A DNA stretch of 46,072 bases from Clostridia bacterium (GCA_017504735.1 JAFVQP010000002.1:1-46072); one strand, 5' to 3'. Positions 34,057 to 42,100 are shown, numbered from the stretch's first letter. Made by a program: numbers and translations. Notes: generated from the sequence alone by a model not told the origin.

Positions 34057-35865
34057 ATGGCAGAATCTAGACTCATCGGGAGCTATCCCGTAATCGGTAT
34101 TAGACCCACTATCGATGGTAGAAGAGGTCCTTTGAAGGTGCGCGAATCTCTTGAAGTGCAAACCATGAATATGGCAAAACGCGCGGCGGAATTGATTACG
34201 AAAAACGTATTCTACTCCAACGGCGAACCTGTAAAGGTTGTTATTGCGGACACCACCATCGGTCGTGTTGCAGAAGCGGCAGCTTGCGCGGATAAATTCA
34301 AAAAAGAAGGCGTTGACATTACCCTTACCGTTACCCCTTGCTGGTGCTACGGTAGTGAAACGATGGATATGGACCCCATGACCATCAAGGCAGTTTGGGG
34401 CTTTAACGGTACCGAACGTCCTGGCGCAGTTTACCTTGCGGCAGTTCTCGCAGGTCATGCACAAAAGGGTTTGCCCGCATTTGGTATTTACGGTCACGAC
34501 GTTCAGGATTTGGACGATACGACCATCCCCGCAGACGTTTCTGAAAAGATTTTGCGTTTTGCGCGCGCAGCGGTTGCGGTAGCTACGATGCGTGGTAAGT
34601 CCTACCTTCAAATCGGTTCGATTTGTATGGGTATCGCAGGTTCGATCGTAAACGTAGAAATGTTTGAAGAATACCTTGGTATGCGTGTAGAATCGGTAGA
34701 CGAAGTAGAAATTATCCGTCGTATGACCGAAGGCGTTTACGATGAAAAGGAATACGAAAAGGCACTTGCTTGGATTAAAGCAAAATGCAATTCTGACTTC
34801 GATAAGAACCCCGAAGAATTGCAAAGAACCCCCGAACAAAAGGCAAAGGATTGGGAATTTACGGCAAAAATGGCTTGTATCATCAAGGATTTGATGAATG
34901 GCAACCCCAACCTTCCCGCTGGCTGTGAAGAAGAAATGGTAGGGCACAATGCAATTGCGGCAGGTTTCCAAGGTCAAAGACAGTGGACGGACTTCTACCC
35001 CAACTGTGACTTCCCTGAATCGATTTTGAACTCCTCCTTCGACTGGAACGGCGCAAGAGAACCTTACGTTCTTGCAACGGAAAACGATACCTTGAACGGC
35101 GTTTCCATGTTGTTTATGAAATTATTGACGGGTAGAGCACAAATCTTCGCGGACGTAAGAACGTACTGGTCGGGCGAAGCGATTAAGCGCGTTACCGATT
35201 ATGAAATCGAAGGTAAAGCAAAAGAAGCGAACGGTTTCATCCACCTTATCAACTCCGGCGCGGCTTGCGTGGATGCTTGTGGGGAAGTAAAGGATGAAAA
35301 CGGCAACGCTGTGATGAAGCAGTGGTGGAATATGACGGATGCGGATATTGACGCTTGCATGAAAGCAACGACCTGGCCGTATGCTGACCTTGGTTACTTC
35401 CGTGGCGGCGGTTATTCTTCCCGTTTCGTTACCCGTGCGGAAATGCCTTGCACGATGATTCGTTTGAATATGGTAAAAGGTCTTGGTCCCGTAATGCAAA
35501 TTGCGGAAGGTTGGACGGTCGCTGTACCCGACGAAGTTACCCATAAGCTTTGGAAGAGAACGGACTACACCTGGCCTTGCACTTGGTTTGCTCCTCGTTG
35601 CGACGGCAAGGAAGGCAGCCCCTTCAAGACGGCATACGAAGTTATGAACAACTGGGGTGCTAACCACGGTGCGATTTCCTATGGTCATATCGGTGCTGAC
35701 CTTATCACCATGTGTTCGATGCTCCGTATCCCCGTATGTATGCACAACGTACCCGAGGATGATATCTATCGTCCCGCTGCTTGGAATGCATTCGGTATGG
35801 ATAAGGAAGGGCAGGACTATCGTGCGTGCCAGGCTTACGGCCCCATGTACAAGAACATTAAGTAA
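34057..35865 (+). CDS. fucI: L-fucose isomerase
   Basis: The 602-residue enzyme interconverts L-fucose and L-fuculose, the first step of fucose catabolism; it also acts on D-arabinose. The length matches the family (about 590). Family blocks: [21 protein letters not shown] at the N-terminus (cited in part as [12 protein letters not shown]), [23 protein letters not shown] (about 307-316) with the region of the metal-binding Glu, and ATENDTLNG (about 340-348) with the metal-binding Asp. The Mn2+ site is completed by a His in the C-terminal domain ([19 protein letters not shown]). TAAGGAGG lies 7 nt before the ATG. No kinase, aldolase or transporter for fucose is next to it, so the rest of the pathway must be elsewhere. 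Its stop is embedded in repeat copy 3. Confidence 0.96.
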   Translation: MAESRLIGSYPVIGIRPTIDGRRGPLKVRESLEVQTMNMAKRAAELITKNVFYSNGEPVKVVIADTTIGRVAEAAACADKFKKEGVDITLTVTPCWCYGSETMDMDPMTIKAVWGFNGTERPGAVYLAAVLAGHAQKGLPAFGIYGHDVQDLDDTTIPADVSEKILRFARAAVAVATMRGKSYLQIGSICMGIAGSIVNVEMFEEYLGMRVESVDEVEIIRRMTEGVYDEKEYEKALAWIKAKCNSDFDKNPEELQRTPEQKAKDWEFTAKMACIIKDLMNGNPNLPAGCEEEMVGHNAIAAGFQGQRQWTDFYPNCDFPESILNSSFDWNGAREPYVLATENDTLNGVSMLFMKLLTGRAQIFADVRTYWSGEAIKRVTDYEIEGKAKEANGFIHLINSGAACVDACGEVKDENGNAVMKQWWNMTDADIDACMKATTWPYADLGYFRGGGYSSRFVTRAEMPCTMIRLNMVKGLGPVMQIAEGWTVAVPDEVTHKLWKRTDYTWPCTWFAPRCDGKEGSPFKTAYEVMNNWGANHGAISYGHIGADLITMCSMLRIPVCMHNVPEDDIYRPAAWNAFGMDKEGQDYRACQAYGPMYKNIK

Positions 35866-35983
35866 GCGTATATATACTTCGTATTTCTGTGTCGCAGGTG
35901 CGCTTTTCTAGGTCACGTACGCTTATGTACGATCCCGTCGAAAATGCTCCTGCTCCTTGAACTACTCGCATCTCTACGCTTAC
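35862..35983 (+). repeat. Dispersed structured repeat, copy 3
   Basis: The outer arms GTAAGCGTA (35862-35870, containing the fucI stop codon) and TACGCTTAC (35975-35983) pair perfectly. The palindrome GTATATATAC lies in the left end, and the internal hairpin CGTAC-GCTTAT-GTACG is at 35916-35931. After the right arm the sequence TTTCGTACTGTATCG is shared with the DNA behind copy 2. Confidence 0.8.
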
Positions 35984-36026
35984 AGTTTCGTACTGTATCG
36001 GTGCGACTAAGAGAAAAATAAGGATA

Positions 36027-36060
36027 AAAAAGACTAACGAGAAGACTCGTTAGTCTTTTT
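36027..36060. terminator. Bidirectional terminator between fucI and the minus-strand membrane-protein gene
   Basis: A perfect 15-bp stem, AAAAAGACTAACGAG (36027-36041) with CTCGTTAGTCTTTTT (36046-36060), has a 4-nt loop. A-tract and T-tract on the two sides make it functional for both convergent genes. Confidence 0.9.
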
Positions 36061-36064
36061 ATTG

Positions 36065-36910
36065 TTAAGTATCATTTTCATCTTGAAGATAAGTTGTAAG
36101 ACTGTTTGCAAATTTTTTGGTCTCTTCATAATTACTATAATCGATAGTAGTGGATAATTGTCCAAATATATAATTAACTTGCATATATTTTAATTCAAAG
36201 TTAAGAGGATTGTGTTCGGGAAGTAAGCCGCCTCTAAAACTTCTACTGCCATCAGCATTTGTAACGCTCCAGTCACATGCAATTATGGGAGCATCGGGGA
36301 TAGGGTTGTAACTATAATACTCATGGATAGGATTCTTTGTTCTTTCGTGTACAACAACACTAAAAGGATAGATTGTGTCATTGAAACAAAGTGAGAGAGC
36401 TTGGGGGTTATATGCACCAATAAAGACCTTAGCTTCGGGGCCTTCAACGAATGCTAAAATGGTTTTGGGAAATACATAAAAGACGAAACCTCTTCTTTTT
36501 GTTCGAGCAAAGCGCAGTATTAAAGGTTTGCAAAGGCATTTAATATGATATTTTTGGAAGGGCTTTTTGCTGATGTTATCAATCTTAAACTTAGAATTTT
36601 TACATTTATTTATGGCGTTGGATTTGAGTGTGTTTTCATAAGAGATGCGGATTTTCTTAAGTTTTTCATCTTTACTACCGATTTCTACTACGCCCTGTTT
36701 TGCTAGGATTTTTTTTGTTAATTCTTCGTCTAAAAGGTGGGGTAGATTTATCTTGATTTGGCAATTTTTTCTATTATAATATCCTAAAACCCAAATAAGA
36801 TATACAATGGGCAATAATGGTAGGATGTATTTCAGTATAAATATTATGGGGATTAAAACAATTACCAAAAGTAAGAGGGGAAAAGATGTGTAATTTGTTT
36901 GTTTGCTCAT
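36065..36910 (-). CDS. Unrecognised two-helix membrane protein
   Basis: The 281-residue protein starts at the ATG at 36910, where AAGGAG is 6-7 nt upstream on the minus strand; an upstream in-frame ATG (36943) falls inside the terminator hairpin and is rejected. Two adjacent hydrophobic helices span about residues 9-45, followed by a soluble part with a basic helix, Lys/Asn-rich stretches, and a beta-rich domain (RRGFVFYVFPKTILAFVEG). The family is unknown to me. The gene is clearly more AT-rich than its neighbours, uses ATT/AAA-type codons, and stands alone between housekeeping genes, which suggests acquisition. Expression depends on the upstream promoter at 37150-37178 and on passage through the terminator at 36929-36958. 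Confidence 0.7.
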   Translation of the reverse strand: MSKQTNYTSFPLLLLVIVLIPIIFILKYILPLLPIVYLIWVLGYYNRKNCQIKINLPHLLDEELTKKILAKQGVVEIGSKDEKLKKIRISYENTLKSNAINKCKNSKFKIDNISKKPFQKYHIKCLCKPLILRFARTKRRGFVFYVFPKTILAFVEGPEAKVFIGAYNPQALSLCFNDTIYPFSVVVHERTKNPIHEYYSYNPIPDAPIIACDWSVTNADGSRSFRGGLLPEHNPLNFELKYMQVNYIFGQLSTTIDYSNYEETKKFANSLTTYLQDENDT

Positions 36911-36928
36911 GGGTGTCTCCTTAAATAT

Positions 36929-36958
36929 AAAAAAGTGCGCCAACCGAAGCTAGCGCAC
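36929..36958 (-). terminator. UUCG-loop terminator just upstream of the membrane-protein gene
   Basis: On the minus strand GTGCGCTAGC-TTCG-GTTGGCGCAC forms a 10-bp stem with a stable C(UUCG)G loop, followed by six T (36934-36929). The Shine-Dalgarno sequence of the next gene begins about 8 nt later. The position, between a structured RNA and a start codon, is that of an attenuator; it may equally be the 3' end of an independent small RNA. Confidence 0.88.
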
Positions 36959-36982
36959 CGAAAAGCGCAAACTCCGATTGTC

Positions 36983-37143
36983 GCCAAACAAATTTCAAGC
37001 ATACGAAAGGACGCCCTAACACAATAACCTGATGGAATTTGCGATTTTACCAAATTCATATGGTTATTGTGTATAACAAAAGAAAGGATAATTTCCCTAT
37101 TAAAAGAAAATGTCCCTGCGCGTGCTTATGGAATTTGTTTGGC
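36983..37143 (-). ncRNA. Rod-shaped structured RNA (6S-like small RNA or leader aptamer)
   Basis: Read on the minus strand, the RNA would start almost exactly at the first base of a long closing stem: GCCAAACAAATTCC (37143-37130) with GAAATTTGTTTGGC (36996-36983). Moving inward are AAGCA/TGCTT-type pairing (37127-37123 with 37001-36997), GGAC/GTCC, a large asymmetric internal bulge (about 37110-37073), an 11-bp stem ACACAATAACC with GGTTATTGTGT (37072-37062 with 37029-37019), and a terminal hairpin GAATTTG/CAAATTC. A single rod with a central bubble, its own promoter and a terminator resembles 6S RNA; sequence identity to a known 6S was not established. Confidence 0.6.
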
Positions 37144-37149
37144 ATAAAT

Positions 37150-37178
37150 AGTATAACACATCTTTTAATTTTTATCAA
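37150..37178 (-). promoter_or_regulatory. Promoter of the structured RNA / membrane-protein gene
   Basis: On the minus strand TTGATA (37178-37173), a 17-bp spacer and TATACT (37155-37150) give a good sigma-A promoter. The predicted start (about 37143) coincides with the first paired base of the RNA stem. Confidence 0.78.
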
Positions 37179-37248
37179 GTAGTTTTACGAAAATAAAGTA
37201 GCGAGCTAAACGAAAAGGCGAAAGCATAGCTTTTTGTTTTAGAAACAC

Positions 37249-37277
37249 TTGCAAAAACACGGTTGGCGTGTTATAAT
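37249..37277 (+). promoter_or_regulatory. Sigma-A promoter of prmA
   Basis: TTGCAA (37249-37254), 17 bp and TATAAT (37272-37277). It is divergent from the minus-strand promoter at 37150-37178, about 70 bp away. Confidence 0.8.
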
Positions 37278-37299
37278 AGAAAGGTGAGGTAAACAAATT

Positions 37300-38247
37300 A
37301 TGAAATATATAGAATTGACCATTCATACAACCACGGAAGCGAGTGAAATCATTTCCGATATCATGTGGAATTACACCGACTACGGCGTGACGATTTGCGA
37401 CCGTGCGGATATTATTGCCCTGCAAACGGCAAAGGAAAGTACCTTTTGGGATTATATGGACGATGATTTGACCGCGGACAAGCCCTCGGACGTGCTGGTA
37501 AAATGCTACGTTGCAGAGGATGTTGCAGGGGAAATTGTAGGCGCAATTTTGCGTGATATTTCCGACGCAAAAGAGCGTAGTGAAGGCTTTATTCCTTTCG
37601 GTACGTTGGAAGATACCAAGCGTTTGGTGGATGGTGATGATTGGATTGACGTGTGGAAAAAACACTTCCGTCCCATTCATTTGGGTGCGATTGTTGTCGT
37701 GCCGGAATGGATTGAATACACACCTGCCCCCCACGAACAGGTGGTTTTGCTCGATAGCAACATGGCGTTTGGTACGGGCGAACACGAAACGACCTCAATG
37801 TGCGTAGAGTTGATGCAGGAATATATCACGCCTTCGTCCGTATGTATCGACGTAGGCTGTGGCAGTGGTATTTTGGGTATCTCCGCCATCAAACTCGGCG
37901 CAGGAAAGGCATACCTTACCGACATTGACCCGATTGCGGTGGAAAGCTCGCTTCACAATGCCGAATTGAACGGCGTTGCGGATAAAACGGTGGTGGCGCA
38001 CTCGAACCTGCTGGAAAATACCGAGGTGCAGGGGGATATTATGATGGCGAACATCACGGGTGAAGTGCTGAAGATGCTTGCGCCCTCCATCCCGAAAAAC
38101 TTAAAAAAGGACGGGGTACTGATTTTGAGCGGTATCATTGAAAGCCGCCTTGCGATGGTTAAGGAAGCCTACGAAGCTGTGGGCATGAAAGTAGTGTTTG
38201 AAAAGCGTAAGGGGGAGTGGTTCGCCCTCGTCCTCAAACATAACTAA
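37300..38247 (+). CDS. prmA: Ribosomal protein L11 methyltransferase PrmA
   Basis: The 315-residue SAM-dependent enzyme trimethylates ribosomal protein L11 on several amino groups. Seen: an N-terminal substrate-recognition domain (MKYIELTIHTTTEASEIISD), the linker WKKHFRPIHLG, then the Rossmann methyltransferase domain with the family-specific LDSNMAFGTGEHETTSMC (about 150-167), motif I CIDVGCGSGILGIS (about 182-195), DIDPIAVES and NITGEVLKMLAP in place of the more usual NILA. The length agrees with the family. The gene leads a block of ribosome and tRNA modification genes. Its stop codon lies in repeat copy 4, and a gap of about 170 bp precedes rsmE. Confidence 0.95.
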   Translation: MKYIELTIHTTTEASEIISDIMWNYTDYGVTICDRADIIALQTAKESTFWDYMDDDLTADKPSDVLVKCYVAEDVAGEIVGAILRDISDAKERSEGFIPFGTLEDTKRLVDGDDWIDVWKKHFRPIHLGAIVVVPEWIEYTPAPHEQVVLLDSNMAFGTGEHETTSMCVELMQEYITPSSVCIDVGCGSGILGISAIKLGAGKAYLTDIDPIAVESSLHNAELNGVADKTVVAHSNLLENTEVQGDIMMANITGEVLKMLAPSIPKNLKKDGVLILSGIIESRLAMVKEAYEAVGMKVVFEKRKGEWFALVLKHN

Positions 38248-38345
38248 CGCACGCGTATATACTGCGCAATACGGCGTTGTCGCTCGGTCACGTACTACTT
38301 GTACGCTCCCTCGCTTCGCCTTGTCTTGCTTGCATCTCCGCGTGC
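38245..38345 (+). repeat. Dispersed structured repeat, copy 4
   Basis: The left arm TAACGCACGCG (38245-38255) starts with the prmA stop codon and pairs with CGCGTGCTTTA (38339-38349) with one mismatch. GTATATAC follows the left arm, and the internal hairpin CGTAC-TACTT-GTACG is at 38291-38305. The core GGTCACGTAC...GTACGCTCCCTCGC and CCTTGTCTTGCTTGCATCTC is shared with the other copies. Confidence 0.8.
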
Positions 38346-38420
38346 TTTACGGGTGAAAGCGGCTCTTAATTGGCGCGCGTATATACATTATAAAACAAAA
38401 TTTACTAAATAGGAAGTACC

Positions 38421-39140
38421 ATGTCTGCGTTGAAACGTTTTTTTGTGGAAAAAATTGAAGATACAGTCGAGCTTGTTGGAGAGGAATTTGAACACGCAAA
38501 AAACGTGTTGCGTCTTTCAAACGGCGATGAGGTAATTTTACTGGATAACAGCGGTAACGAATATACCGCTGTGATTGCCGCTGTCGAAAAGAAACGTATG
38601 CTTTTGAACGTGGTGCGCTGTGAAGTGGGTACGCGCGAGGCAAACGCGGACGTGTGCCTCTTATTTGGCTACTTAAAAAATGCGGATAAAAACGAATTTA
38701 TCGTGCAAAAGGCGGTAGAGCTTGGGGTGAAGCGTATCGGCGTATTCTCGTCCGAATATTCTTCCGCGTATATGAACGCAAACAAGTTAGAACGCTTAAA
38801 CAAGGTATCGAAAGAAGCGGCGAAGCAATGTTTGCGTGCAACTGCCCCCGAGGTGGTGTACTTTGACAAGTTTGAGGGTGCGTTGAACTTTGCGGAACCT
38901 TACGAAAATAAACTTTTTGCCTGCGAATTTGCAACGGAGAGCAAATGTGATATCTCTACTTTGCAGGGTAGTGTTGCCATCGTAATCGGCAGTGAGGGTG
39001 GTTTTTCTCGTGAGGAAGAAGTGCTTGCCAACGACAAAGGCTTTGCGTCCGTAACGCTTGGGAAGCGTATTTTGCGCGCAGAAACGGCGGCGGTGGCTTT
39101 GACAAGCGTCGTAATGTTTTCTTTGGGAGAATTGCGATGA
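38421..39140 (+). CDS. rsmE: 16S rRNA m3U1498 methyltransferase RsmE
   Basis: The 239-residue SPOUT-class enzyme methylates N3 of U1498 in 16S rRNA. It has an N-terminal PUA-like domain (FFVEKIEDTVELVGEEFEHA with HAKNVLRLSNGDEV) and the C-terminal trefoil knot, including KNADKNEFIVQKAVELGVKR and the SAM-binding loop IVIGSEGGFSREE (about 192-204), then LGKRILRAETAAV. prmA-rsmE-mtaB is a frequent clostridial order. AGGAAGT precedes the ATG. The stop TGA overlaps the mtaB ATG by 4 bp. Confidence 0.95.
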   Translation: MSALKRFFVEKIEDTVELVGEEFEHAKNVLRLSNGDEVILLDNSGNEYTAVIAAVEKKRMLLNVVRCEVGTREANADVCLLFGYLKNADKNEFIVQKAVELGVKRIGVFSSEYSSAYMNANKLERLNKVSKEAAKQCLRATAPEVVYFDKFEGALNFAEPYENKLFACEFATESKCDISTLQGSVAIVIGSEGGFSREEEVLANDKGFASVTLGKRILRAETAAVALTSVVMFSLGELR

Positions 39141-40399
39141 GGGCGGTGGTTTATACCCTCGGCTGTAAGGTCAACGACGTGGAAAGCGGTTCGATTATCC
39201 GTGGTTTAGAGGGGCTTGGTTATGAGGTATCGCGGGAGTTGGTGGAGGCGGATTTGTACGTAATCAACACCTGCGCTGTAACGGCGGAAGCGGAGCGAAA
39301 AAGCCGTCAAACGGTGGGGAAAGCGATCAAGTGCAATCCGAACGCAAAAATCATTGTATGCGGTTGCGCATCAGAGAAATCCCCGACGGCATTTTTGGAA
39401 AAAGGGCATACCGTGTATGCGGTGACGGGCGCACAACGCAAAAATAAGGTGCTTGAAATTGTGTCCGAGGGCTTGGAAAAAGAGGGGAAAGGGATATGTC
39501 TTGAGGTGGAAAAATCTTACGAGGAAATGCCTTTGCCTGAATGTTTAAAGACCCGTAATTTTGTCAAAATTCAAGACGGCTGCAATCGGTTTTGTTCCTA
39601 TTGCGTGATTCCTTATTTGCGAGGCAGAAGCCGATCCCGCCTTATGGAAAGCGCGGCGGAAGAAATTTTACAAAGCACCGCGCAGGAAACGGTGGTGACG
39701 GGGATTGACGTGTCCGAATATAAGGACGAGAATGGTCGGGACCTCGCCGATTTAATGCTTGCGGTTAAGGACGCAAATACCCGTATCCGTTTAGGCTCGT
39801 TAGAGGTTAGCTTGATTACGTCAAGATTTTTGGCGGCGTTGAAGGAAGTAAAACGGTTTGCGCCGCAATTCCACCTTTCCTTGCAAAGCGGCTCCGATAA
39901 GGTGTTAAAATCGATGAACAGGCATTATACGCGCGCGGAATATTTGGAAAAATGCCGTATGATTTACGAGGTATTCCCCGATGCGGCGATTACCACCGAT
40001 ATCATTGTGGGATTCCCCACGGAAACGGAAGAGGATTTTGCCGATTCCCTGCGTATTGTGGAAGAGGCAGGGTTTGCGCAAGTCCACGCCTTTCCCTATT
40101 CTCCTCGTGAGGGTACAAACGCTTACAAGCGGTATAAGGAATTTCCTTTCGCGGTGAAAAAAGAGCGTGTAGAGCGTTTGATAGAAAAAGGCGCGGAAGA
40201 GAAGAAAAAGTATATGCGACGTTTTATCGGGAAGATAGTGGAATTGGTACCCGAAAACTGTTTTGACGGTTTTACCGAAGGCTATTCGGAGAACTATATG
40301 CGCGTGTACGTGGAAGGGGAAATGGAAAAACACCCCACCCAGGTATGCGTTGAAGGCTTATTTAAAGACGGCGTGCTTGCGCGTAGAATAGAAAAATAA
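39137..40399 (+). CDS. mtaB: tRNA t6A37 methylthiotransferase MtaB
   Basis: The 420-residue radical SAM enzyme converts t6A to ms2t6A at position 37 of ANN-decoding tRNAs. Domains in order: an N-terminal UPF0004 domain with the auxiliary-cluster cysteines in TLGCKVN (about 9), NTCAVTAEAE (about 45) and CGCASE (about 76); the radical SAM core with CNRFCSYC (CX3CX2C, about 151-158); and a C-terminal TRAM-like region (IVELVPENCFDGFTEGYSEN). Length and order match MtaB and not MiaB or RimO. It is translationally coupled to rsmE (ATGA overlap) and followed 12 nt later by the HIT gene. Confidence 0.95.
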   Translation: MRAVVYTLGCKVNDVESGSIIRGLEGLGYEVSRELVEADLYVINTCAVTAEAERKSRQTVGKAIKCNPNAKIIVCGCASEKSPTAFLEKGHTVYAVTGAQRKNKVLEIVSEGLEKEGKGICLEVEKSYEEMPLPECLKTRNFVKIQDGCNRFCSYCVIPYLRGRSRSRLMESAAEEILQSTAQETVVTGIDVSEYKDENGRDLADLMLAVKDANTRIRLGSLEVSLITSRFLAALKEVKRFAPQFHLSLQSGSDKVLKSMNRHYTRAEYLEKCRMIYEVFPDAAITTDIIVGFPTETEEDFADSLRIVEEAGFAQVHAFPYSPREGTNAYKRYKEFPFAVKKERVERLIEKGAEEKKKYMRRFIGKIVELVPENCFDGFTEGYSENYMRVYVEGEMEKHPTQVCVEGLFKDGVLARRIEK

Positions 40400-40411
40400 G
40401 GAGAATATAAG

Positions 40412-40747
40412 ATGGAAAACTGTATTTTTTGTAAAATTATAGCAGGGGAAATTCCTTCCCCCAGATTGTACGAGGACGACAAGATGATCGTAATCCGCGA
40501 TATCGAGCCGAAGGCAAAGTTGCATTATTTGTGCCTTCCGAAGATGCATTTTGCGTACTTGTCCGAGATGGACGAGGTAGGTGCGGATGCGGTAAAACAT
40601 ATTTTTCAAACCATCCCCACCCTTGAAAAAGAGCTTGGTTTGGAAGGCGGTTATCGTGTAATCATCAATCAAGGTGAAAACGGTGGTCAGGCGGTACATC
40701 ATTTGCACGTGCATTTGTTAGGCGGTGAAAAGTTGAAGGATTTTTGA
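40412..40747 (+). CDS. HIT-family nucleotide hydrolase (HinT-like)
   Basis: The 111-residue protein has the N-terminal CIFCKIIAGEIPS, whose cysteines are a zinc-site remnant of the family, and the catalytic HIT triad HHLHVHLLGG at about 96-105. HinT-type proteins hydrolyse adenosine phosphoramidates such as lysyl-AMP, and act as small cytosolic dimers. It is the last gene of the prmA-side block, closed by the terminator at 40778. The conserved position after mtaB in Clostridia supports the call. Confidence 0.93.
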   Translation: MENCIFCKIIAGEIPSPRLYEDDKMIVIRDIEPKAKLHYLCLPKMHFAYLSEMDEVGADAVKHIFQTIPTLEKELGLEGGYRVIINQGENGGQAVHHLHVHLLGGEKLKDF

Positions 40748-40777
40748 TTTTTCCGTATAAAGTAAAATAAGTTTGGC

Positions 40778-40826
40778 AATAATCCCTTTCGCAAGGACGG
40801 CTTGCGGGAGGGATTATTTTGTTTTT
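40778..40826 (+). terminator. Terminator after the HIT gene that also carries the next ribosome binding site
   Basis: AATAATCCC (40778-40786) with GGGATTATT (40810-40818) and the inner stem GCAAG/CTTGC (40791-40795 with 40801-40805) form a two-part hairpin followed by TTTGTTTTT. The 3' arm contains GGGAGGG (40806-40812), the only Shine-Dalgarno candidate for the next gene, whose TTG start is at 40819. Confidence 0.85.
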
Positions 40827-41280
40827 CTATCGTTTGAAAAATGTTATATGCGTTGCGCTTGCCGTGCTATTTTGTTTATTTTTTGCGGTGGGGGTCAAGG
40901 CGGTAAATATCACCCGTCTTGCGGATATCGAAGGTAGGCGCATTTACTTTTTAGACAGCGCATCCTCGCAAGGCTTGCGAAAAGAGAGCTTAACCGTGTC
41001 CGATTTGACGAGGGTAAAAGGGGAATGTGTTTTTACGGAAATTTCCGCATATGAAGGGGGCAGGTATTTGTCGAATGAGGAAATCGCGGTAGAAATTGCT
41101 ACCCGCTACGGGGCGGAAATTCTTATCAAGGAAGAGGTGGACGGTATCATTTCCTATTATGCTTATACACCGCGTTGGCAGGATGGTTTGTATATAAGCG
41201 GTAAGAAAATCAACCTGCATATTGCCATAAGGGAAGAAAATTTGGCGGTGGGTACGCCGATTATTTTCGACGGTTTTTAA
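40819..41280 (+). CDS. YwmB-like (DUF1779) exported protein, short form
   Basis: The 153-residue protein has an N-terminal hydrophobic helix (about residues 6-27, CVALAVLFCLFFAVGVKA) acting as a signal or anchor. The C-terminal end, GLYISGKKINLHIAIREE and VGTPIIF, follows the pattern of YwmB/DUF1779 proteins, which occur beside spoIID/spoIIQ in spore formers. The family is usually about 230-250 residues with two similar halves; here only one half seems present. The best start is TTG at 40819, 6 nt after GGGAGGG that is buried in the preceding terminator hairpin; no ATG gives the complete hydrophobic segment. The role is unknown even in Bacillus. The downstream SpoIIQ-like gene supports a sporulation link. 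Confidence 0.6.
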   Translation: MFFYRLKNVICVALAVLFCLFFAVGVKAVNITRLADIEGRRIYFLDSASSQGLRKESLTVSDLTRVKGECVFTEISAYEGGRYLSNEEIAVEIATRYGAEILIKEEVDGIISYYAYTPRWQDGLYISGKKINLHIAIREENLAVGTPIIFDGF

Positions 41281-41362
41281 GGGATTTGCTTTTTTTGGGT
41301 ATAAAACGTTAAAAAGCCGTCAATCCTTTACATACAAAACAATTTTTCGGAGGATTGAAAGA

Positions 41363-42028
41363 ATGAACGAACAAAACGGAAGCGAGAAGAAAAAGGGCGT
41401 GCCTATGACCAAGGAAAAGAAATTTTACCTTTTTACCGCCATTGGGTGCGCATTGACGTTGACGGGTATCATTTTACTGGCGGTATTGTTGCCGAGTAAA
41501 ACGGTGGACGAGCCGACCTTAAACGCCCCTCAAAATTCGGTGCAGGAAGATGAAAATTTAGAGGTGGGCGGTGATGAGGACAGCACGACGAACGAGCCTG
41601 TCGTAAACACCCCCGTAGGGATGATGATGCCCTTGGAAACGGTGTCGATTGCCAACGATTACGGATTTTACCACAATAAGACCTTGAACAATTACTACGA
41701 GCACAAAGGTGTGGATTTCTCTGCGGAAGTGGGTACGGAAGTGCTTGCGGTGCAGGACGGTGTGATTGAAAGCATCTACAAGGACGACGTTTTGACAGGT
41801 ACGGAAATCACGGTGAACCACGGCGACGGCGTGAAGACGGTGTATCGTTTTGTGACGGTAAACGAGGATTTGAAGGTGGGAACGAGCGTAAAGCGCGGGG
41901 ATTGCATTGCAACGGTTGCGGAAGCAACGGGGGATGAATACAAGGACGGCGCGCATCTGCATTTCGAAATCCAAAAGAATGGGAAAGTGGTTGACCCTGC
42001 CGCCTATTTAACGTTTGAAGAAAAGTAA
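41363..42028 (+). CDS. SpoIIQ-like M23-family membrane-anchored peptidase
   Basis: The 221-residue protein has a cytosolic N-terminus, one membrane helix (about 20-40), an acidic linker (QEDENLEVGGDEDS) and a LytM/M23 domain from about 95. HKGVDF (first His and Asp ligands) and GAHLHFEI (HxH) are both intact, so zinc binding and peptidoglycan endopeptidase activity are possible. This is like clostridial SpoIIQ and unlike the Bacillus subtilis protein, which lacks a ligand. SpoIIQ pairs with SpoIIIAH across the intermembrane space of the forespore. GGAGG lies 9 nt before the ATG. The YwmB-like neighbour supports the sporulation call, although a spoIID gene is absent. A general M23 cell-wall hydrolase is the alternative. 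Confidence 0.75.
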   Translation: MNEQNGSEKKKGVPMTKEKKFYLFTAIGCALTLTGIILLAVLLPSKTVDEPTLNAPQNSVQEDENLEVGGDEDSTTNEPVVNTPVGMMMPLETVSIANDYGFYHNKTLNNYYEHKGVDFSAEVGTEVLAVQDGVIESIYKDDVLTGTEITVNHGDGVKTVYRFVTVNEDLKVGTSVKRGDCIATVAEATGDEYKDGAHLHFEIQKNGKVVDPAAYLTFEEK

Positions 42029-42031
42029 GAA

Positions 42032-42062
42032 AAAAAGCTCTGCGACTAGCAGAGCTTTTTTT
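42032..42062 (+). terminator. Rho-independent terminator of the SpoIIQ-like gene
   Basis: AAAAAGCTCTGC (42032-42043) pairs with GCAGAGCTTTTT (42049-42060) around GACTA. The T-run continues for two more bases. Confidence 0.92.
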
Positions 42063-42071
42063 ATGAAACTA

Positions 42072-42100
42072 TTGACAAACGTAGAAAATTGTAGTAAGAT
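42072..42100 (+). promoter_or_regulatory. Sigma-A promoter of the unknown membrane-protein gene
   Basis: TTGACA (42072-42077), 17 bp and TAAGAT (42095-42100), followed by a short leader with AAGGAGG before the ATG at 42133. Confidence 0.8.
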
